Positions 24,671 to 33,059 of a DNA stretch of 64,000 nt are shown here, in pieces (position 1 is the first letter of the stretch; every line of letters begins with the position of its first letter). The notes beneath the pieces are model-generated. The model saw only the letters and a list, made by a program, of their open reading frames with translations, had not been told where the DNA came from and made no database searches. The translations under genes were made by a program, and so were the position numbers. Source of the stretch: Clostridiaceae bacterium. GTDB lineage: Bacteria; Bacillota; Clostridia; Lachnospirales; Lachnospiraceae. The DNA lies in contig CABIXM010000015.1 in NCBI GenBank assembly GCA_902362725.1, forward strand, positions 1-64,000, given 5' to 3'.

Positions 24671-25657
24671 TTACAGCAGGGTTGCCCGCAGTTCTTCTCC
24701 ACTCTTGGCGCTTAAGTAAGCCGGAGCCACGTCAAATACGGTCTTGCAGCCGCTCAGGCCCTCCTGGCTCATGCGGTAAGCCGCTCTCGCGTAAGCCACC
24801 AGCACGCTGGAAGTAAACTCCGGGTTGGAATCCAGCTTCAGGGTATATTCGATCAGGTGATGATTCTCCTTTTCCCGTCCGGTCACGCCGCTTCGAAGCA
24901 CGAATCCGCCATGAGGCAGACGGCTGTGATACTGCTGCATCTCCTCTTCGGTAATGAAATGAACGGTGGTATCATAGTCTGCGAAATAATTGGGCATGGT
25001 CGTGATCTCTTCTTCTATTTTTGCGGGATCAGCGCCCTCCTCCAGAACGACAAAGCATTCTCTTGTATGCTTTTCCCGGGTAGTCAGCTCCGGATTCTTT
25101 CCGGCCCGCACAGCCTCCAGAGCGCTCTCCACAGGGATGGTGTACTGTCTTGCGTCCTTGACGCCCTTGATCCGACGGATCGCGTCAGAATGGCCCTGGC
25201 TTACGCCCTTGCCCCAGAAGGTGTAATCCTTGCCCTCCGGCAGAATTGCGCCTGCATACATACGGTTCAGGGAAAACAGGCCCGGATCCCAGCCTACGGA
25301 AATAATGGCTACCCTGCCGCTCTTCTTCGCCTCTGCGTCCACATCCGCGAAATGCTTCGGAATCTGTGCGTGGGTGTCGAAGCTGTCGATGACATTGAAA
25401 TATTTTGCGTACTCCGGCGTCTGCTTCGGCAGGTCGGTGGCACTTCCGCCGCAGAGAATCAGGACGTCCAGTTCGTCCTTCCAGTCCGCCAGCTTGGAGG
25501 CACTTACAACCTCTGCTGTCTCAGACCAGATGTGTAGATCCTCCGGATTTCTTCTGGTAAATACCGCCTTCAGCTCCATATCCGGATTCTGGGCCACCGC
25601 GCACTCTACGCCTCTTCCCAGATTGCCGTATCCCATAATTCCTACTCTGATACTCAT
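24671..25657 (-). CDS. ddh: meso-Diaminopimelate dehydrogenase
   Basis: A 328-residue Ddh. The N-terminal Rossmann motif GIMGYGNLGRGVE binds NADPH, and the substrate region shows SVGWDPGLFSLNR and FWGKGVSQGHSDAIRR, typical of the enzyme. It makes meso-diaminopimelate directly from tetrahydrodipicolinate, ammonia and NADPH, a one-step lysine/peptidoglycan branch that bypasses the succinyl or acetyl route. GAGGAG precedes ATG 25657. It follows the papain-like gene by 4 bases. Confidence 0.95.
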   Translation of the reverse strand: MSIRVGIMGYGNLGRGVECAVAQNPDMELKAVFTRRNPEDLHIWSETAEVVSASKLADWKDELDVLILCGGSATDLPKQTPEYAKYFNVIDSFDTHAQIPKHFADVDAEAKKSGRVAIISVGWDPGLFSLNRMYAGAILPEGKDYTFWGKGVSQGHSDAIRRIKGVKDARQYTIPVESALEAVRAGKNPELTTREKHTRECFVVLEEGADPAKIEEEITTMPNYFADYDTTVHFITEEEMQQYHSRLPHGGFVLRSGVTGREKENHHLIEYTLKLDSNPEFTSSVLVAYARAAYRMSQEGLSGCKTVFDVAPAYLSAKSGEELRATLL

Positions 25658-25661
25658 TTTT

Positions 25662-26273
25662 CTACTCCTCTTTCTTTTCCTTATATAGAATCAGGCCGCC
25701 CTTCTTCTCATGGCCTGTGTTCCACAGATCATCCATATCCAGCCACTTGCTTCCGCCGTAGGTCACCGCTTTGACCATAGCGATATCTCCCGCCGTGTCG
25801 TAGCCGGTCAGCAGAAACCAGTGCCATACATAATCGGCAAACAGAGGGTTCTCATGCTTCAGAATCAGGCAGGGTACCGGGAAGCCTCTGTCAACGGAAG
25901 CTATGACTGCAGCCTTCGCCTTTTCCACATCCTCCGTACCGGGGAGCGGCTCCATATGAACGGTGTCGCAGCCATTATCTGCCAGATATTTTCCAAAACC
26001 GTCCATATAAATCTCCAGCGAGTCAATGCCTGTATGGCGTGGTTTCAGATAAGGCTTCATCTTCATACCGAACTTTACGTAATCCTTTTTCGTCAGTGCT
26101 GTCTTTTCATAGGGATAGAGCCCGGAGGTTCCCTTATAACAGTCGAAGTAAATGCTGCTGTCGCAGGCGGTCACCGCCGCGCAGCCTCCGATCTTCATCA
26201 TGGGATCCCAAAACCAGTCCTGATTTCCTCCATAAGAATGTTCAATCGTAAAATAGTCCAGTTCCTTCTGCAT
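25662..26273 (-). CDS. Papain-like (C39-type) protein of unknown function
   Basis: A protein of about 203 residues. I see a papain-fold pattern: GGCAAVTACDSS near residue 30 (candidate catalytic Cys) and VWHWFLLTGYDTAGD near residue 165 (candidate His and Asp), with a conserved GG-W-MDDLW end. There is no signal peptide, so it acts inside the cell. It could be a peptidase, a transglutaminase-like or an inactive member. It is the first gene of the transcript with ddh, so a link to peptidoglycan peptides is tempting but unproved. ATG 26273 is less certain than the frame. Confidence 0.6.
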   Translation of the reverse strand: MQKELDYFTIEHSYGGNQDWFWDPMMKIGGCAAVTACDSSIYFDCYKGTSGLYPYEKTALTKKDYVKFGMKMKPYLKPRHTGIDSLEIYMDGFGKYLADNGCDTVHMEPLPGTEDVEKAKAAVIASVDRGFPVPCLILKHENPLFADYVWHWFLLTGYDTAGDIAMVKAVTYGGSKWLDMDDLWNTGHEKKGGLILYKEKKEE

Positions 26274-26354
26274 ACTATGTAAGCCGCGTCCTTTCCTGTT
26301 GCTCAAGGAAATGAGAGCACATCTGTAAATTCCTGCGCTCCCATTTCTGTTCCT

Positions 26355-26383
26355 ATTATAATTTTTTGCGTTCGGATAGTCAA
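26355..26383 (-). promoter_or_regulatory. Sigma-A-type promoter of the papain-like gene and ddh
   Basis: TTGACT (26378-26383) and TATAAT (26355-26360) on the minus strand with 17-base spacing, an excellent vegetative match. It lies between the DD-carboxypeptidase stop and the papain-like gene. Confidence 0.7.
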
Positions 26384-26404
26384 TGTTTTCTTACACATCT
26401 TCGG

Positions 26405-27532
26405 CTACTCTGTGTAGTTTGCATAGACCGCTACATGGTCGTAGATGCACCTCCAGGCGCTGTGGGCGTCCGCTGTCACGCAGATATACTGGCGTCCGCT
26501 GTCCGACTTACTAGAGCTCACCGCGCAGTTGCCGGACTGTACCACGTAGCCGGTCTTCGCGCCGATAATTTCCCCATGGGTGTCCTTGTCTTCGATCCGC
26601 CGCAGGAACCAGTTGGAAATGGTGATGCCGTCCGGGTGCTGCTCGGTAGAAGAGGTCACATAAGTCCGGGTGTTCAGAATCTCCCGGCAAAGCTCGTTAT
26701 CCATAGCTGCTTCCATAATCACCGCCAGATCATACAGCGTACAGTAATGATTGTCGTCGTAGAGTCCCACACAGTTGGTGAAATGAGCACTGCCGGAGAG
26801 TCCCAGCTCCTGAAGCTTCTGATTCATCAGCTCCACAAAACCGTCCAGGGAACCGGAAACGTAACAGGCCAGGCCTGCCGCCGCGTCGCCTCCGGAGGGC
26901 AGGATGGTTCCATATAAGAGATCTTTTACGGTCACGGTCTCATTTTCATCGAAACCCACGGCGCTGCAATCGTGGGAATAGCTGTAGTCGGTGATCTCCC
27001 GGGTGATGGTAAAGGTGTCACTAAGATTCGACACGTGCTCCACCGCCACCAGAAGGGTCAGCACCTTGGTCATGGACGCCGGGCTGATCCGGTCGCCTGC
27101 GCCCCGCTGATACAGAACCGTACGGTTGTCCGCATCCACCAAAAGGGCCCGGGTACTGGTGACCTCGTCACTGCCCAGATAAGGAGCCGTGTCCAGACCG
27201 CTGATGGCATAATCGCCAGTTGACACATAGGGGAAACTGGTCTCTGTACCTGTATCTCCCGCAGCACCTGTGTCCGCCGGTACTGCGGCCTTCAGCTTTG
27301 TCTTCTGTGTCAGATAGATGCTCTCCACGGTTCCCTTCTCGGATTTATTGCTAATTCGCCGGACGGTCGTGACGCCAAGTACTACCACCAAAATCAGGAC
27401 CAGTCCCATACATGCAAGGACCATCGCCCGCCTGATTCTGGCCTGCCGCCGTCTTCTTCTGCGCCGCTCAGCCCGCCGTCTGGCACGCCCGCGCTCCCAT
27501 GCTTCGTCGTTCTCTTCTTCTATATTAATCAC
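26405..27532 (-). CDS. D-alanyl-D-alanine carboxypeptidase family protein (S11)
   Basis: A protein of about 375 residues: an Arg-rich cytoplasmic start (RRRAERRRRRRR), one transmembrane helix (about residues 38-57), then a penicillin-binding fold. ASMTK (SxxK, catalytic Ser) and GAKTGY (KTG) are present. The usual SxN triad member appears as PSGGDAA, i.e. SGG rather than SGN. It would trim pentapeptides in peptidoglycan outside the membrane. GTG 27532 is preferred because GGGAGG lies 6 bases upstream; an ATG seven codons earlier overlaps that site. Confidence 0.85.
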   Translation of the reverse strand: MINIEEENDEAWERGRARRRAERRRRRRRQARIRRAMVLACMGLVLILVVVLGVTTVRRISNKSEKGTVESIYLTQKTKLKAAVPADTGAAGDTGTETSFPYVSTGDYAISGLDTAPYLGSDEVTSTRALLVDADNRTVLYQRGAGDRISPASMTKVLTLLVAVEHVSNLSDTFTITREITDYSYSHDCSAVGFDENETVTVKDLLYGTILPSGGDAAAGLACYVSGSLDGFVELMNQKLQELGLSGSAHFTNCVGLYDDNHYCTLYDLAVIMEAAMDNELCREILNTRTYVTSSTEQHPDGITISNWFLRRIEDKDTHGEIIGAKTGYVVQSGNCAVSSSKSDSGRQYICVTADAHSAWRCIYDHVAVYANYTE

Positions 27533-27687
27533 TGGGAACCTCCCATTTTCCATATATTATAAATTTTTGTATTTATTATGTTTGTTTAATTTCTTTGCTA
27601 TTTTACCAGAAATTTTTCCCGGTTTCAATATACAAACCCGGGAATCTAAGGTATACTAAAAGAATAAAGAAAAAAGGGAGACGGCTT

Positions 27688-29097
27688 ATGACTTACTTTA
27701 TGAATCTGATTCACCTTGTATACAATTTCCTCTGGGGCGATCTGGTGACCCTTCCCCTGCCTGGAGGAAGCTCTCTGGGGCTTTCGCTGCTGGTGCTGCT
27801 TCTGGCCCCGGCGGGAATTTATTTTACGATCCGAACCCGGGGACTTCCCTTCCGACTATTTCCGGAAATGCTCCGGGTCTCCATCGAAAAGCGCAGTCCG
27901 GAGCACAAAGACGGGATCTCGGGGCTTCAGGCCCTGATCGTCTCCACGGCCACCCGGGTGGGCATGGGAAATCTCATCGGCGTGGTGGCGGCCATCTCTG
28001 CCGGAGGACCGGGTGCAGTCTTCTGGATGTGGGTGATGGCTCTTCTGGGCTCCTCCACCGCTTTCGCGGAGGCCACGCTGGCCCAGATCTACAAGCAGCG
28101 GGATCCCCTCTACGGCGGCTTCCGGGGCGGCCCGGCCTATTATATTCACGCCCTGTTCGTGAAGCCCGGAAGCAAAAAGAAGCGTTCCGTCATTGCGGTG
28201 CTCTTCGCCCTCTCCGGTCTCCTGTGCTGGTGCGGCATCAGCCAGGTTATCGGAAATTCCGTATCCTCAGCCTTTCAGAACGCCTTCCACATCCCGCCGC
28301 TGTACACCACTATTGTACTGGTTCTGGTGGCTGCTTTCATCGTACTTCGGAAAAACGCGACTGTGAAGGTGCTGGATGTGGTGGTTCCGATTATGGCGGG
28401 CCTGTATTTTGTCCTGACACTTTTCATCATTTTCAAAAATATCGGACAGGTTCCCGCCGTCTTCGCCCGCATTTTTGCAGAAGCCTTTGGCGTCCGTCAG
28501 GCTGTTGCCGGAGGCATGGGCGCAGTCGTTATGAACGGTATCAAGCGCGGCCTCTTCTCCAACGAAGCAGGAAGCGGTTCCGCCCCCTGCGCAGCAGCCG
28601 CAGCTGACATCAGCCATCCGGCTAAGGAGGGACTTCTGCAGGCCCTGGGCGTCTTCATAGACACCCTGCTCATCTGCAGCTGTTCAGCTCTGATTATGCT
28701 TCTGACGCCTGTCTCTCTGACCGACGGGCTCCAGGGCATGGATCTGTTACAGACCGCCATGCGCTACCACATCGGTGAAATCGGCGTGATCTTTATCGCT
28801 GTCATTCTATGGTTATTCAGCTTCTCCACCTTTATCGGGATCCTGTTTTACGCCCGTTCCAATGTGGCCTACCTCTTCGGCGATAACTGGATCTCCCAGA
28901 CTCTTTACAAGGTACTGGCCCTGGTGATGCTCTTTATCGGTGGACTGGCGGCCTACACCTTCGTCTGGGATCTGGGCGACATCGGTATCGGCCTGATGAC
29001 CATCTTCAATATGATAGCACTGATTCCCCTGTCTCCAAAGGTGATCGAAAGTCTGAAGGATTACGAGCAGAATCACCGGCATGATAAGACGCTGTAA
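27688..29097 (+). CDS. Sodium:alanine (AGCS) amino-acid symporter
   Basis: A 469-residue symporter with about eleven transmembrane helices. Signature stretches are GLQALIVSTATRVGMGNLIGV, GGPGAVFWMWVMALLGSSTAFAEATLAQ and NGIKRGLFSNEAGSGSAP, all typical of AGCS proteins. It imports alanine or glycine with sodium. ATG 27688 has GGGAG upstream. The divergent partner is the DD-carboxypeptidase gene, whose product releases D-alanine; the pairing may be functional but this is inference. A strong terminator follows. Confidence 0.92.
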   Translation: MTYFMNLIHLVYNFLWGDLVTLPLPGGSSLGLSLLVLLLAPAGIYFTIRTRGLPFRLFPEMLRVSIEKRSPEHKDGISGLQALIVSTATRVGMGNLIGVVAAISAGGPGAVFWMWVMALLGSSTAFAEATLAQIYKQRDPLYGGFRGGPAYYIHALFVKPGSKKKRSVIAVLFALSGLLCWCGISQVIGNSVSSAFQNAFHIPPLYTTIVLVLVAAFIVLRKNATVKVLDVVVPIMAGLYFVLTLFIIFKNIGQVPAVFARIFAEAFGVRQAVAGGMGAVVMNGIKRGLFSNEAGSGSAPCAAAAADISHPAKEGLLQALGVFIDTLLICSCSALIMLLTPVSLTDGLQGMDLLQTAMRYHIGEIGVIFIAVILWLFSFSTFIGILFYARSNVAYLFGDNWISQTLYKVLALVMLFIGGLAAYTFVWDLGDIGIGLMTIFNMIALIPLSPKVIESLKDYEQNHRHDKTL

Positions 29098-29119
29098 ATT
29101 CATCGTTTTCCGAAACACA

Positions 29120-29166
29120 AGCAGCCAACAGATTTTCTATTCTTTCATCTGTTGGCTGCTTTTCTG
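29120..29166 (+). terminator. Rho-independent terminator after AGCS gene
   Basis: AGCAGCCAACAGAT (29120-29133) pairs perfectly with ATCTGTTGGCTGCT (29147-29160), followed by TTTCT. The 14-bp stem begins 22 bases after the AGCS stop. It also separates the convergent rlmH gene. Confidence 0.88.
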
Positions 29167-29170
29167 CCCC

Positions 29171-29650
29171 CTATTTATGATAGGGTTCGTTTTTCATAAT
29201 CCGATAGCTCCGGTACAGCTGCTCCAGCAGTACCACCCGCATCAGCTGATGGGGAAAGGTCATACGGGAAAAGCTTAAAGCGTAATCCGCCCGCTTCATG
29301 ACCGCCGGGGCCAGACCTAAGGAACCGCCAATCACAAAAGCAATGTGGCTGGTACCGCTAATACCCAGGCTCTCAATCTTTTTGGACAGCTCCACAGAAT
29401 CCAGCATCTTTCCCTCAATAGCCAGGGCGATCACATAGGCGTCGTCCTTCAGAGTCTTCAGAATCCGCTCCCCTTCCTTTTCCCGGATGGCCTGCTCCTC
29501 TGCCTCGCTGGCGCCGTCCGGCGTTTTTTCATCCGCCAGTTCCACAATTTCCAGCTTGCAGTAGCGGCTCAGGCGCTTGGAATATTCCTTGATGGCGTCC
29601 GTAAAATATTTCTCTTTTATTTTGCCCACTACGACACAGGTTATTTTCAT
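29171..29650 (-). CDS. rlmH: 23S rRNA (pseudouridine-1915 N3)-methyltransferase RlmH
   Basis: A 159-residue SPOUT methyltransferase of normal RlmH length. The C-terminal knot shows FVIGGSLGLAPAVMKRAD and LSFSRMTFPHQLMRVVLLEQLYRS (quoted in two parts), with the conserved GG-GL and PHQL-R motifs. It methylates pseudouridine 1915 in 23S rRNA. Its ATG overlaps the stop of the MBL-fold gene (ATGA), showing coupling. Confidence 0.95.
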   Translation of the reverse strand: MKITCVVVGKIKEKYFTDAIKEYSKRLSRYCKLEIVELADEKTPDGASEAEEQAIREKEGERILKTLKDDAYVIALAIEGKMLDSVELSKKIESLGISGTSHIAFVIGGSLGLAPAVMKRADYALSFSRMTFPHQLMRVVLLEQLYRSYRIMKNEPYHK

Positions 29651-30447
29651 AATTCAATCACATCCACATCCTCCGGAATCAGAAGGTTTCCGGTAAAATA
29701 TGTTTCTCCCTCCGCCCGGTACAGCTCCTGGCGACGGGCGATATTCTTATCCTCCGTATGGTACAACACCAGATTTTTCACATGCAGGCGCTCTGCCAGC
29801 TCGCAGGCGTCCTTTACTGTAGAATGATGCTTTTCATAGGGCCGGAAGATGTCAGCCTGCCCGTCCAGACAGAAGGCCTCGTGGAGAAGCCAGTCGCTTT
29901 CGGCGGCATACTGCTCCTCTTTCTCATTGTAGGGCTCGTCACCGCAGCAGGTCAGTTTTCGACCATCCCCCAGATCACACATGTAACCGTACTGCTTTGC
30001 CTTGGTGGAGCCGATATCAAAGAAGGTGTAGGTGTGCCCCAGAATCTTCTTCTGCTCACCGTCGGACACGGGAACCAGATGTACCCGGTCGCCGATGAGC
30101 TTCGTCTCTTTTTTGTTCAGCAGCATCTCCGCCAGGGTCCGAAGCATTTCCGTCAGTTCCTGATGGGCGTAGATATAAGCCTCTCCCTGATACTTTCCGG
30201 CGTTCATATTCTGGCAGATCACACGCAGCATCCAGATAATTCCCATCACATGATCGATATGCTTGTGGGTTACAAAAATATGGTGAATGTCGTTGACGTC
30301 AATCCCTGCCCGCTTCAGTCTTGCCAGGATTTCACTGCCGCCTCCTCCGTCCACCAGAAAATGACCTTCTTCACTGGTTAAAACATAACAGGTATTATAA
30401 CATTCCGTCACCAGCGCACTGCCGGTTCCCAGAATTGTAAGTTTCAT
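29647..30447 (-). CDS. MBL-fold metallo-hydrolase (RNase Z-like)
   Basis: A 266-residue metallo-beta-lactamase-fold protein. THKHIDHVMG (HxHxDH) near residue 62 gives the dinuclear zinc site; later ligands are GDEPYNE and HHSTVKDACELA, and the closing NLVLYHTEDKN matches the RNase Z/phosphodiesterase group (ElaC-like). The exact substrate is unknown; tRNA 3' end or cyclic nucleotide hydrolysis are both seen in the family. A promoter (30497-30525) lies upstream. Confidence 0.85.
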   Translation of the reverse strand: MKLTILGTGSALVTECYNTCYVLTSEEGHFLVDGGGGSEILARLKRAGIDVNDIHHIFVTHKHIDHVMGIIWMLRVICQNMNAGKYQGEAYIYAHQELTEMLRTLAEMLLNKKETKLIGDRVHLVPVSDGEQKKILGHTYTFFDIGSTKAKQYGYMCDLGDGRKLTCCGDEPYNEKEEQYAAESDWLLHEAFCLDGQADIFRPYEKHHSTVKDACELAERLHVKNLVLYHTEDKNIARRQELYRAEGETYFTGNLLIPEDVDVIEL

Positions 30448-30496
30448 AGGGAATTCCTCTCTTTTCTGTAAAATATTCTTTCATAAAATCTTTTTT

Positions 30497-30525
30497 ATCT
30501 TACCAGAGCTACCCGGGGTTGGCAA
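30497..30525 (-). promoter_or_regulatory. Candidate sigma-A promoter of MBL-rlmH
   Basis: TTGCCA (30520-30525) and TAAGAT (30497-30502) on the minus strand, 17 bases apart, about 50 bases upstream of the MBL gene and just after the nfnB terminator. Confidence 0.45.
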
Positions 30526-30532
30526 GAAGCTT

Positions 30533-30578
30533 CCCGAAAAAAAAGTCGTACCACAGAGATTTTCTGTGATACGACTTT
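30533..30578 (-). terminator. Rho-independent terminator of nfnB
   Basis: On the minus strand AAAGTCGTA...CACAGA pairs with TTCTGTG...TACGACTTT (30542-30578) and is followed by an eight-T run (the A run at 30537-30544). It lies 21 bases after the nfnB stop. A classic strong terminator with one bulge. Confidence 0.88.
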
Positions 30579-30598
30579 GGACTCACATGATGTGCGAT

Positions 30599-31987
30599 TT
30601 ATTTCTGGCTCAGGTATTCGTGGATACCCTTTGCAGCCTCTTTGCCTGCGCCCATTGCCAGGATAACGGTAGCAGCGCCTGTTACAGCGTCTCCGCCTGC
30701 GAATACGCCGGCCTTGGAGGTAGCTCCTGTATCCTCTGCAGCAACGATACATTTTCTCTTATTGATTTCCAGACCCTTGGTCGTAGAGGAAATCAGCGGG
30801 TTCGGGGAGGTTCCCAGAGACATGATAACGGTATCAACGTCGATATCGAATTCAGATCCCTCTACCTCTACCGGGCGTCTTCTTCCGGAAGCATCCGGCT
30901 CGCCAAGCTCCATGCGAACGCAGCGGATACCCTTTACCCAGTCATTCTCATCCTCGAGAATCTCTACCGGGTTGGTCAGCAGATCAAAGATGATGCCCTC
31001 TTCTTTTGCGTGATGTACTTCTTCCTTACGTGCCGGGAGCTCTTCCTCGGAACGACGGTAGATGATATGTACCTCAGCGCCCAGACGCAGTGCCGTACGG
31101 GCAGCGTCCATGGCCACGTTACCGCCGCCGACTACAGCAACCTTCTTGCCGTGGAAGATCGGGGTATCATACTTCTCATCAAAAGCCTTCATCAGGTTAT
31201 TTCTGGTCAGGAACTCGTTTGCGGAGAATACGCCGCAGGCTGTCTCGCCCGGGATACCCATAAACTTCGGAAGTCCTGCACCGGATCCGATAAATACAGC
31301 GTCAAAGCCTTCATTCTCCATCAGCTCGTCGATGGTTACAGACTTTCCGATGATAACGTCAGTCTCGATCTTCACGCCGAGAGATTTTACATTTTCTACC
31401 TCCGGAAGGACTACGCCGTCCTTCGGAAGACGGAACTCCGGAATACCGTATACCAGAACGCCGCCTGCTTTATGCAGTGCCTCGAAAATGGTTACATCAT
31501 AACCAAGCTTAGCCAGGTCTCCTGCACAGGTCAGGCCTGCAGGGCCGGAACCGATCACAGCAACCTTCTTGCCATTCTTCTCTGCGGGAGCTGCCGGCTT
31601 AATGCCCTGCTCTCTTGCCCAGTCAGCTACAAAACGCTCCAGCTTGCCGATGGAAACAGCTTCGCCCTTGATACCGCGGATACAACGACCCTCACACTGG
31701 CTCTCCTGGGGACATACACGTCCGCAGATAGCCGGAAGCGCGGAAGACTCGCTGATAACGCTGTATGCCTTTGCAAAATCGCCTTCCTTTACTGCGCCGA
31801 TGAAATCCGGAATATGAATCTGTACCGGGCAGCCTTCCATACATTTTGCTTTCTTACATCCGAGACATCTCTGTGCCTCTTCTACTGCCTCGTCCTTATT
31901 GTAGCCAAGGCAGACCTCATCGAAATTCGTAGCACGAACCTTCGGATCCTGCTCTCTTACCGGAACCTTCTTTAATACGTCAGCCAT
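30599..31987 (-). CDS. nfnB: NfnB, large subunit of NADH-dependent reduced ferredoxin:NADP+ oxidoreductase (GltA-type)
   Basis: A 462-residue flavoprotein homologous to the small subunit of glutamate synthase. The N-terminal cluster domain has CLGCKKAKCMEGCPV and CGRVCPQESQCEGRC for two 4Fe-4S clusters. GSGPAGLTCAGDLAK binds FAD near residue 152, and VVGGGNVAMDAAR binds NADPH. I assign NfnB rather than glutamate synthase because it directly follows the FAD/2Fe-2S partner nfnA (TAATG overlap) and no large GOGAT subunit is present. Together they couple NADH and reduced ferredoxin oxidation to NADP+ reduction by electron bifurcation/confurcation. Confidence 0.85.
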   Translation of the reverse strand: MADVLKKVPVREQDPKVRATNFDEVCLGYNKDEAVEEAQRCLGCKKAKCMEGCPVQIHIPDFIGAVKEGDFAKAYSVISESSALPAICGRVCPQESQCEGRCIRGIKGEAVSIGKLERFVADWAREQGIKPAAPAEKNGKKVAVIGSGPAGLTCAGDLAKLGYDVTIFEALHKAGGVLVYGIPEFRLPKDGVVLPEVENVKSLGVKIETDVIIGKSVTIDELMENEGFDAVFIGSGAGLPKFMGIPGETACGVFSANEFLTRNNLMKAFDEKYDTPIFHGKKVAVVGGGNVAMDAARTALRLGAEVHIIYRRSEEELPARKEEVHHAKEEGIIFDLLTNPVEILEDENDWVKGIRCVRMELGEPDASGRRRPVEVEGSEFDIDVDTVIMSLGTSPNPLISSTTKGLEINKRKCIVAAEDTGATSKAGVFAGGDAVTGAATVILAMGAGKEAAKGIHEYLSQK

Positions 31988-32871
31988 TACTTGTCACCTC
32001 CGCAATTTCCACATCCGCCGTGATGTGTTTTTCCTTCCTTGTATGCAAGCATGCGGCGGCCTTCTTCTGTCTTGTACATAGCTGCACGCTTCATAGCCTG
32101 ATCGAAATCGATCTTGTGGCCGTCAAACTCCGGTCCGTCTACACATGCAAACTTAACCTCATCGCCTACAACCACACGACAGGCTCCGCACATACCGGTT
32201 CCGTCTACCATGATCGGGTTCATGCTGACAATGGTCGGAATTCCAAGCTTCTTGGTGGTCAGGCAGGCGAACTTCATCATGATCATCGGTCCGATGGCTA
32301 CGCACAGATCGTAGTGATGACCCTCGCTTACCAGCTTCTCCAGCATAGCAGTACCTACGCCCTTGAAGCCGTAGCTTCCGTCATCGGTACACAGATACAG
32401 ATTACCAACCTTGCTCATTTCCTCTTCCATGATCAGGATGTCCTTGGAACGGGCGCCGATGATGATATCGCACTCTACGCCATGATCATGAAGCCATTTT
32501 GCCTGGGGATATACCGGAGCGGTTCCTACGCCGCCGGCGATGAAGATAACCTTCTTCTTCTTTACCTCTTCGAAATCGTCTGTTACCAGCTCGGACGGAC
32601 GTCCCAGCGGTCCCACGAAGTCAAGGAAATAATCTCCCTCTTTCAGATCTACCATCTTGCTGGTAGATACACCGATGGGCTGGAATACGATCGTAACGGT
32701 TCCTGCTTCTCTGTCATAATCACAGATAGTCAGCGGAATACGCTCCCCTGTCTCATCCAGTCTTACGATAATAAACTGTCCCGGCTGACAAGATGCTGCC
32801 ACTCTCGGAGCGAGGACAACTTTCTTGTAAACATTTGCAGAGAGCTGCTCTGCTTTTACAATCTTGAACAT
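31987..32871 (-). CDS. nfnA: NfnA, sulfide dehydrogenase-like FAD/NAD-binding subunit
   Basis: A 294-residue flavoprotein of the ferredoxin-NADP reductase superfamily. ERIPLTICDYD binds FAD, IAGGVGTAPVYPQ binds NAD, and GMCGACRVVVGDEVKFACVDG holds the 2Fe-2S cysteines near residue 230. The tail HHGGCGNCGGDK carries two extra cysteines not needed for the canonical fold. Also annotated as a dihydroorotate dehydrogenase electron-transfer subunit type; the adjacency to nfnB decides the call. SD GGAGGG lies in the end of a 60-codon open frame. Confidence 0.85.
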   Translation of the reverse strand: MFKIVKAEQLSANVYKKVVLAPRVAASCQPGQFIIVRLDETGERIPLTICDYDREAGTVTIVFQPIGVSTSKMVDLKEGDYFLDFVGPLGRPSELVTDDFEEVKKKKVIFIAGGVGTAPVYPQAKWLHDHGVECDIIIGARSKDILIMEEEMSKVGNLYLCTDDGSYGFKGVGTAMLEKLVSEGHHYDLCVAIGPMIMMKFACLTTKKLGIPTIVSMNPIMVDGTGMCGACRVVVGDEVKFACVDGPEFDGHKIDFDQAMKRAAMYKTEEGRRMLAYKEGKTHHGGCGNCGGDK

Positions 32872-33038
32872 ACGTTCCCTCCTGGAGTATAGTCTTGCGG
32901 ATCCTTGAATACCCGCTTAAGGGCCGTCGGAACATATCCCACGGCCAAATTTAACTCATCTTTAATATAATAATGCAATTCCCCGCAGATTTCAACCGTT
33001 AGATTGATTTTCTGCGCAAATAATCCCATAAAATCCAT
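32856..33038 (-). CDS. Possible small ORF overlapping the nfnA start
   Basis: A 60-codon frame (MDFMGLFAQKINLTVEIC...) that ends 16 bases inside nfnA and covers the whole gap behind Dabb. The composition is protein-like but I recognise no family. The start has only a weak TTGGA site. A promoter-like pair (TTGAAA-N17-TATTAT) for nfnA lies inside it, so this may be non-coding leader sequence that happens to be open. Confidence 0.25.
   Translation of the reverse strand: MDFMGLFAQKINLTVEICGELHYYIKDELNLAVGYVPTALKRVFKDPQDYTPGGNVCSRL
32967..32995 (-). promoter_or_regulatory. Candidate promoter of nfnAB
   Basis: On the minus strand TTGAAA (32990-32995) and TATTAT (32967-32972) are 17 bases apart, giving a leader of about 90 bases before nfnA. 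No canonical Rex box (TTGTTAAN4TTAACAA) is seen here. Confidence 0.4.
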
Positions 33039-33059
33039 AATTCCAACAATCTTAATTTT

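Noticed and set aside
27636..27660. Imperfect CCCGG dyad as an operator of the AGCS gene
   Set aside because: One bulged base in a short stem; the promoter itself is not clear, so support is too weak.
30599..31987. Call as glutamate synthase small subunit (gltD)
   Set aside because: No large GOGAT gene is near, and the adjacent FAD/2Fe-2S gene with TAATG overlap fits the NfnAB pair.
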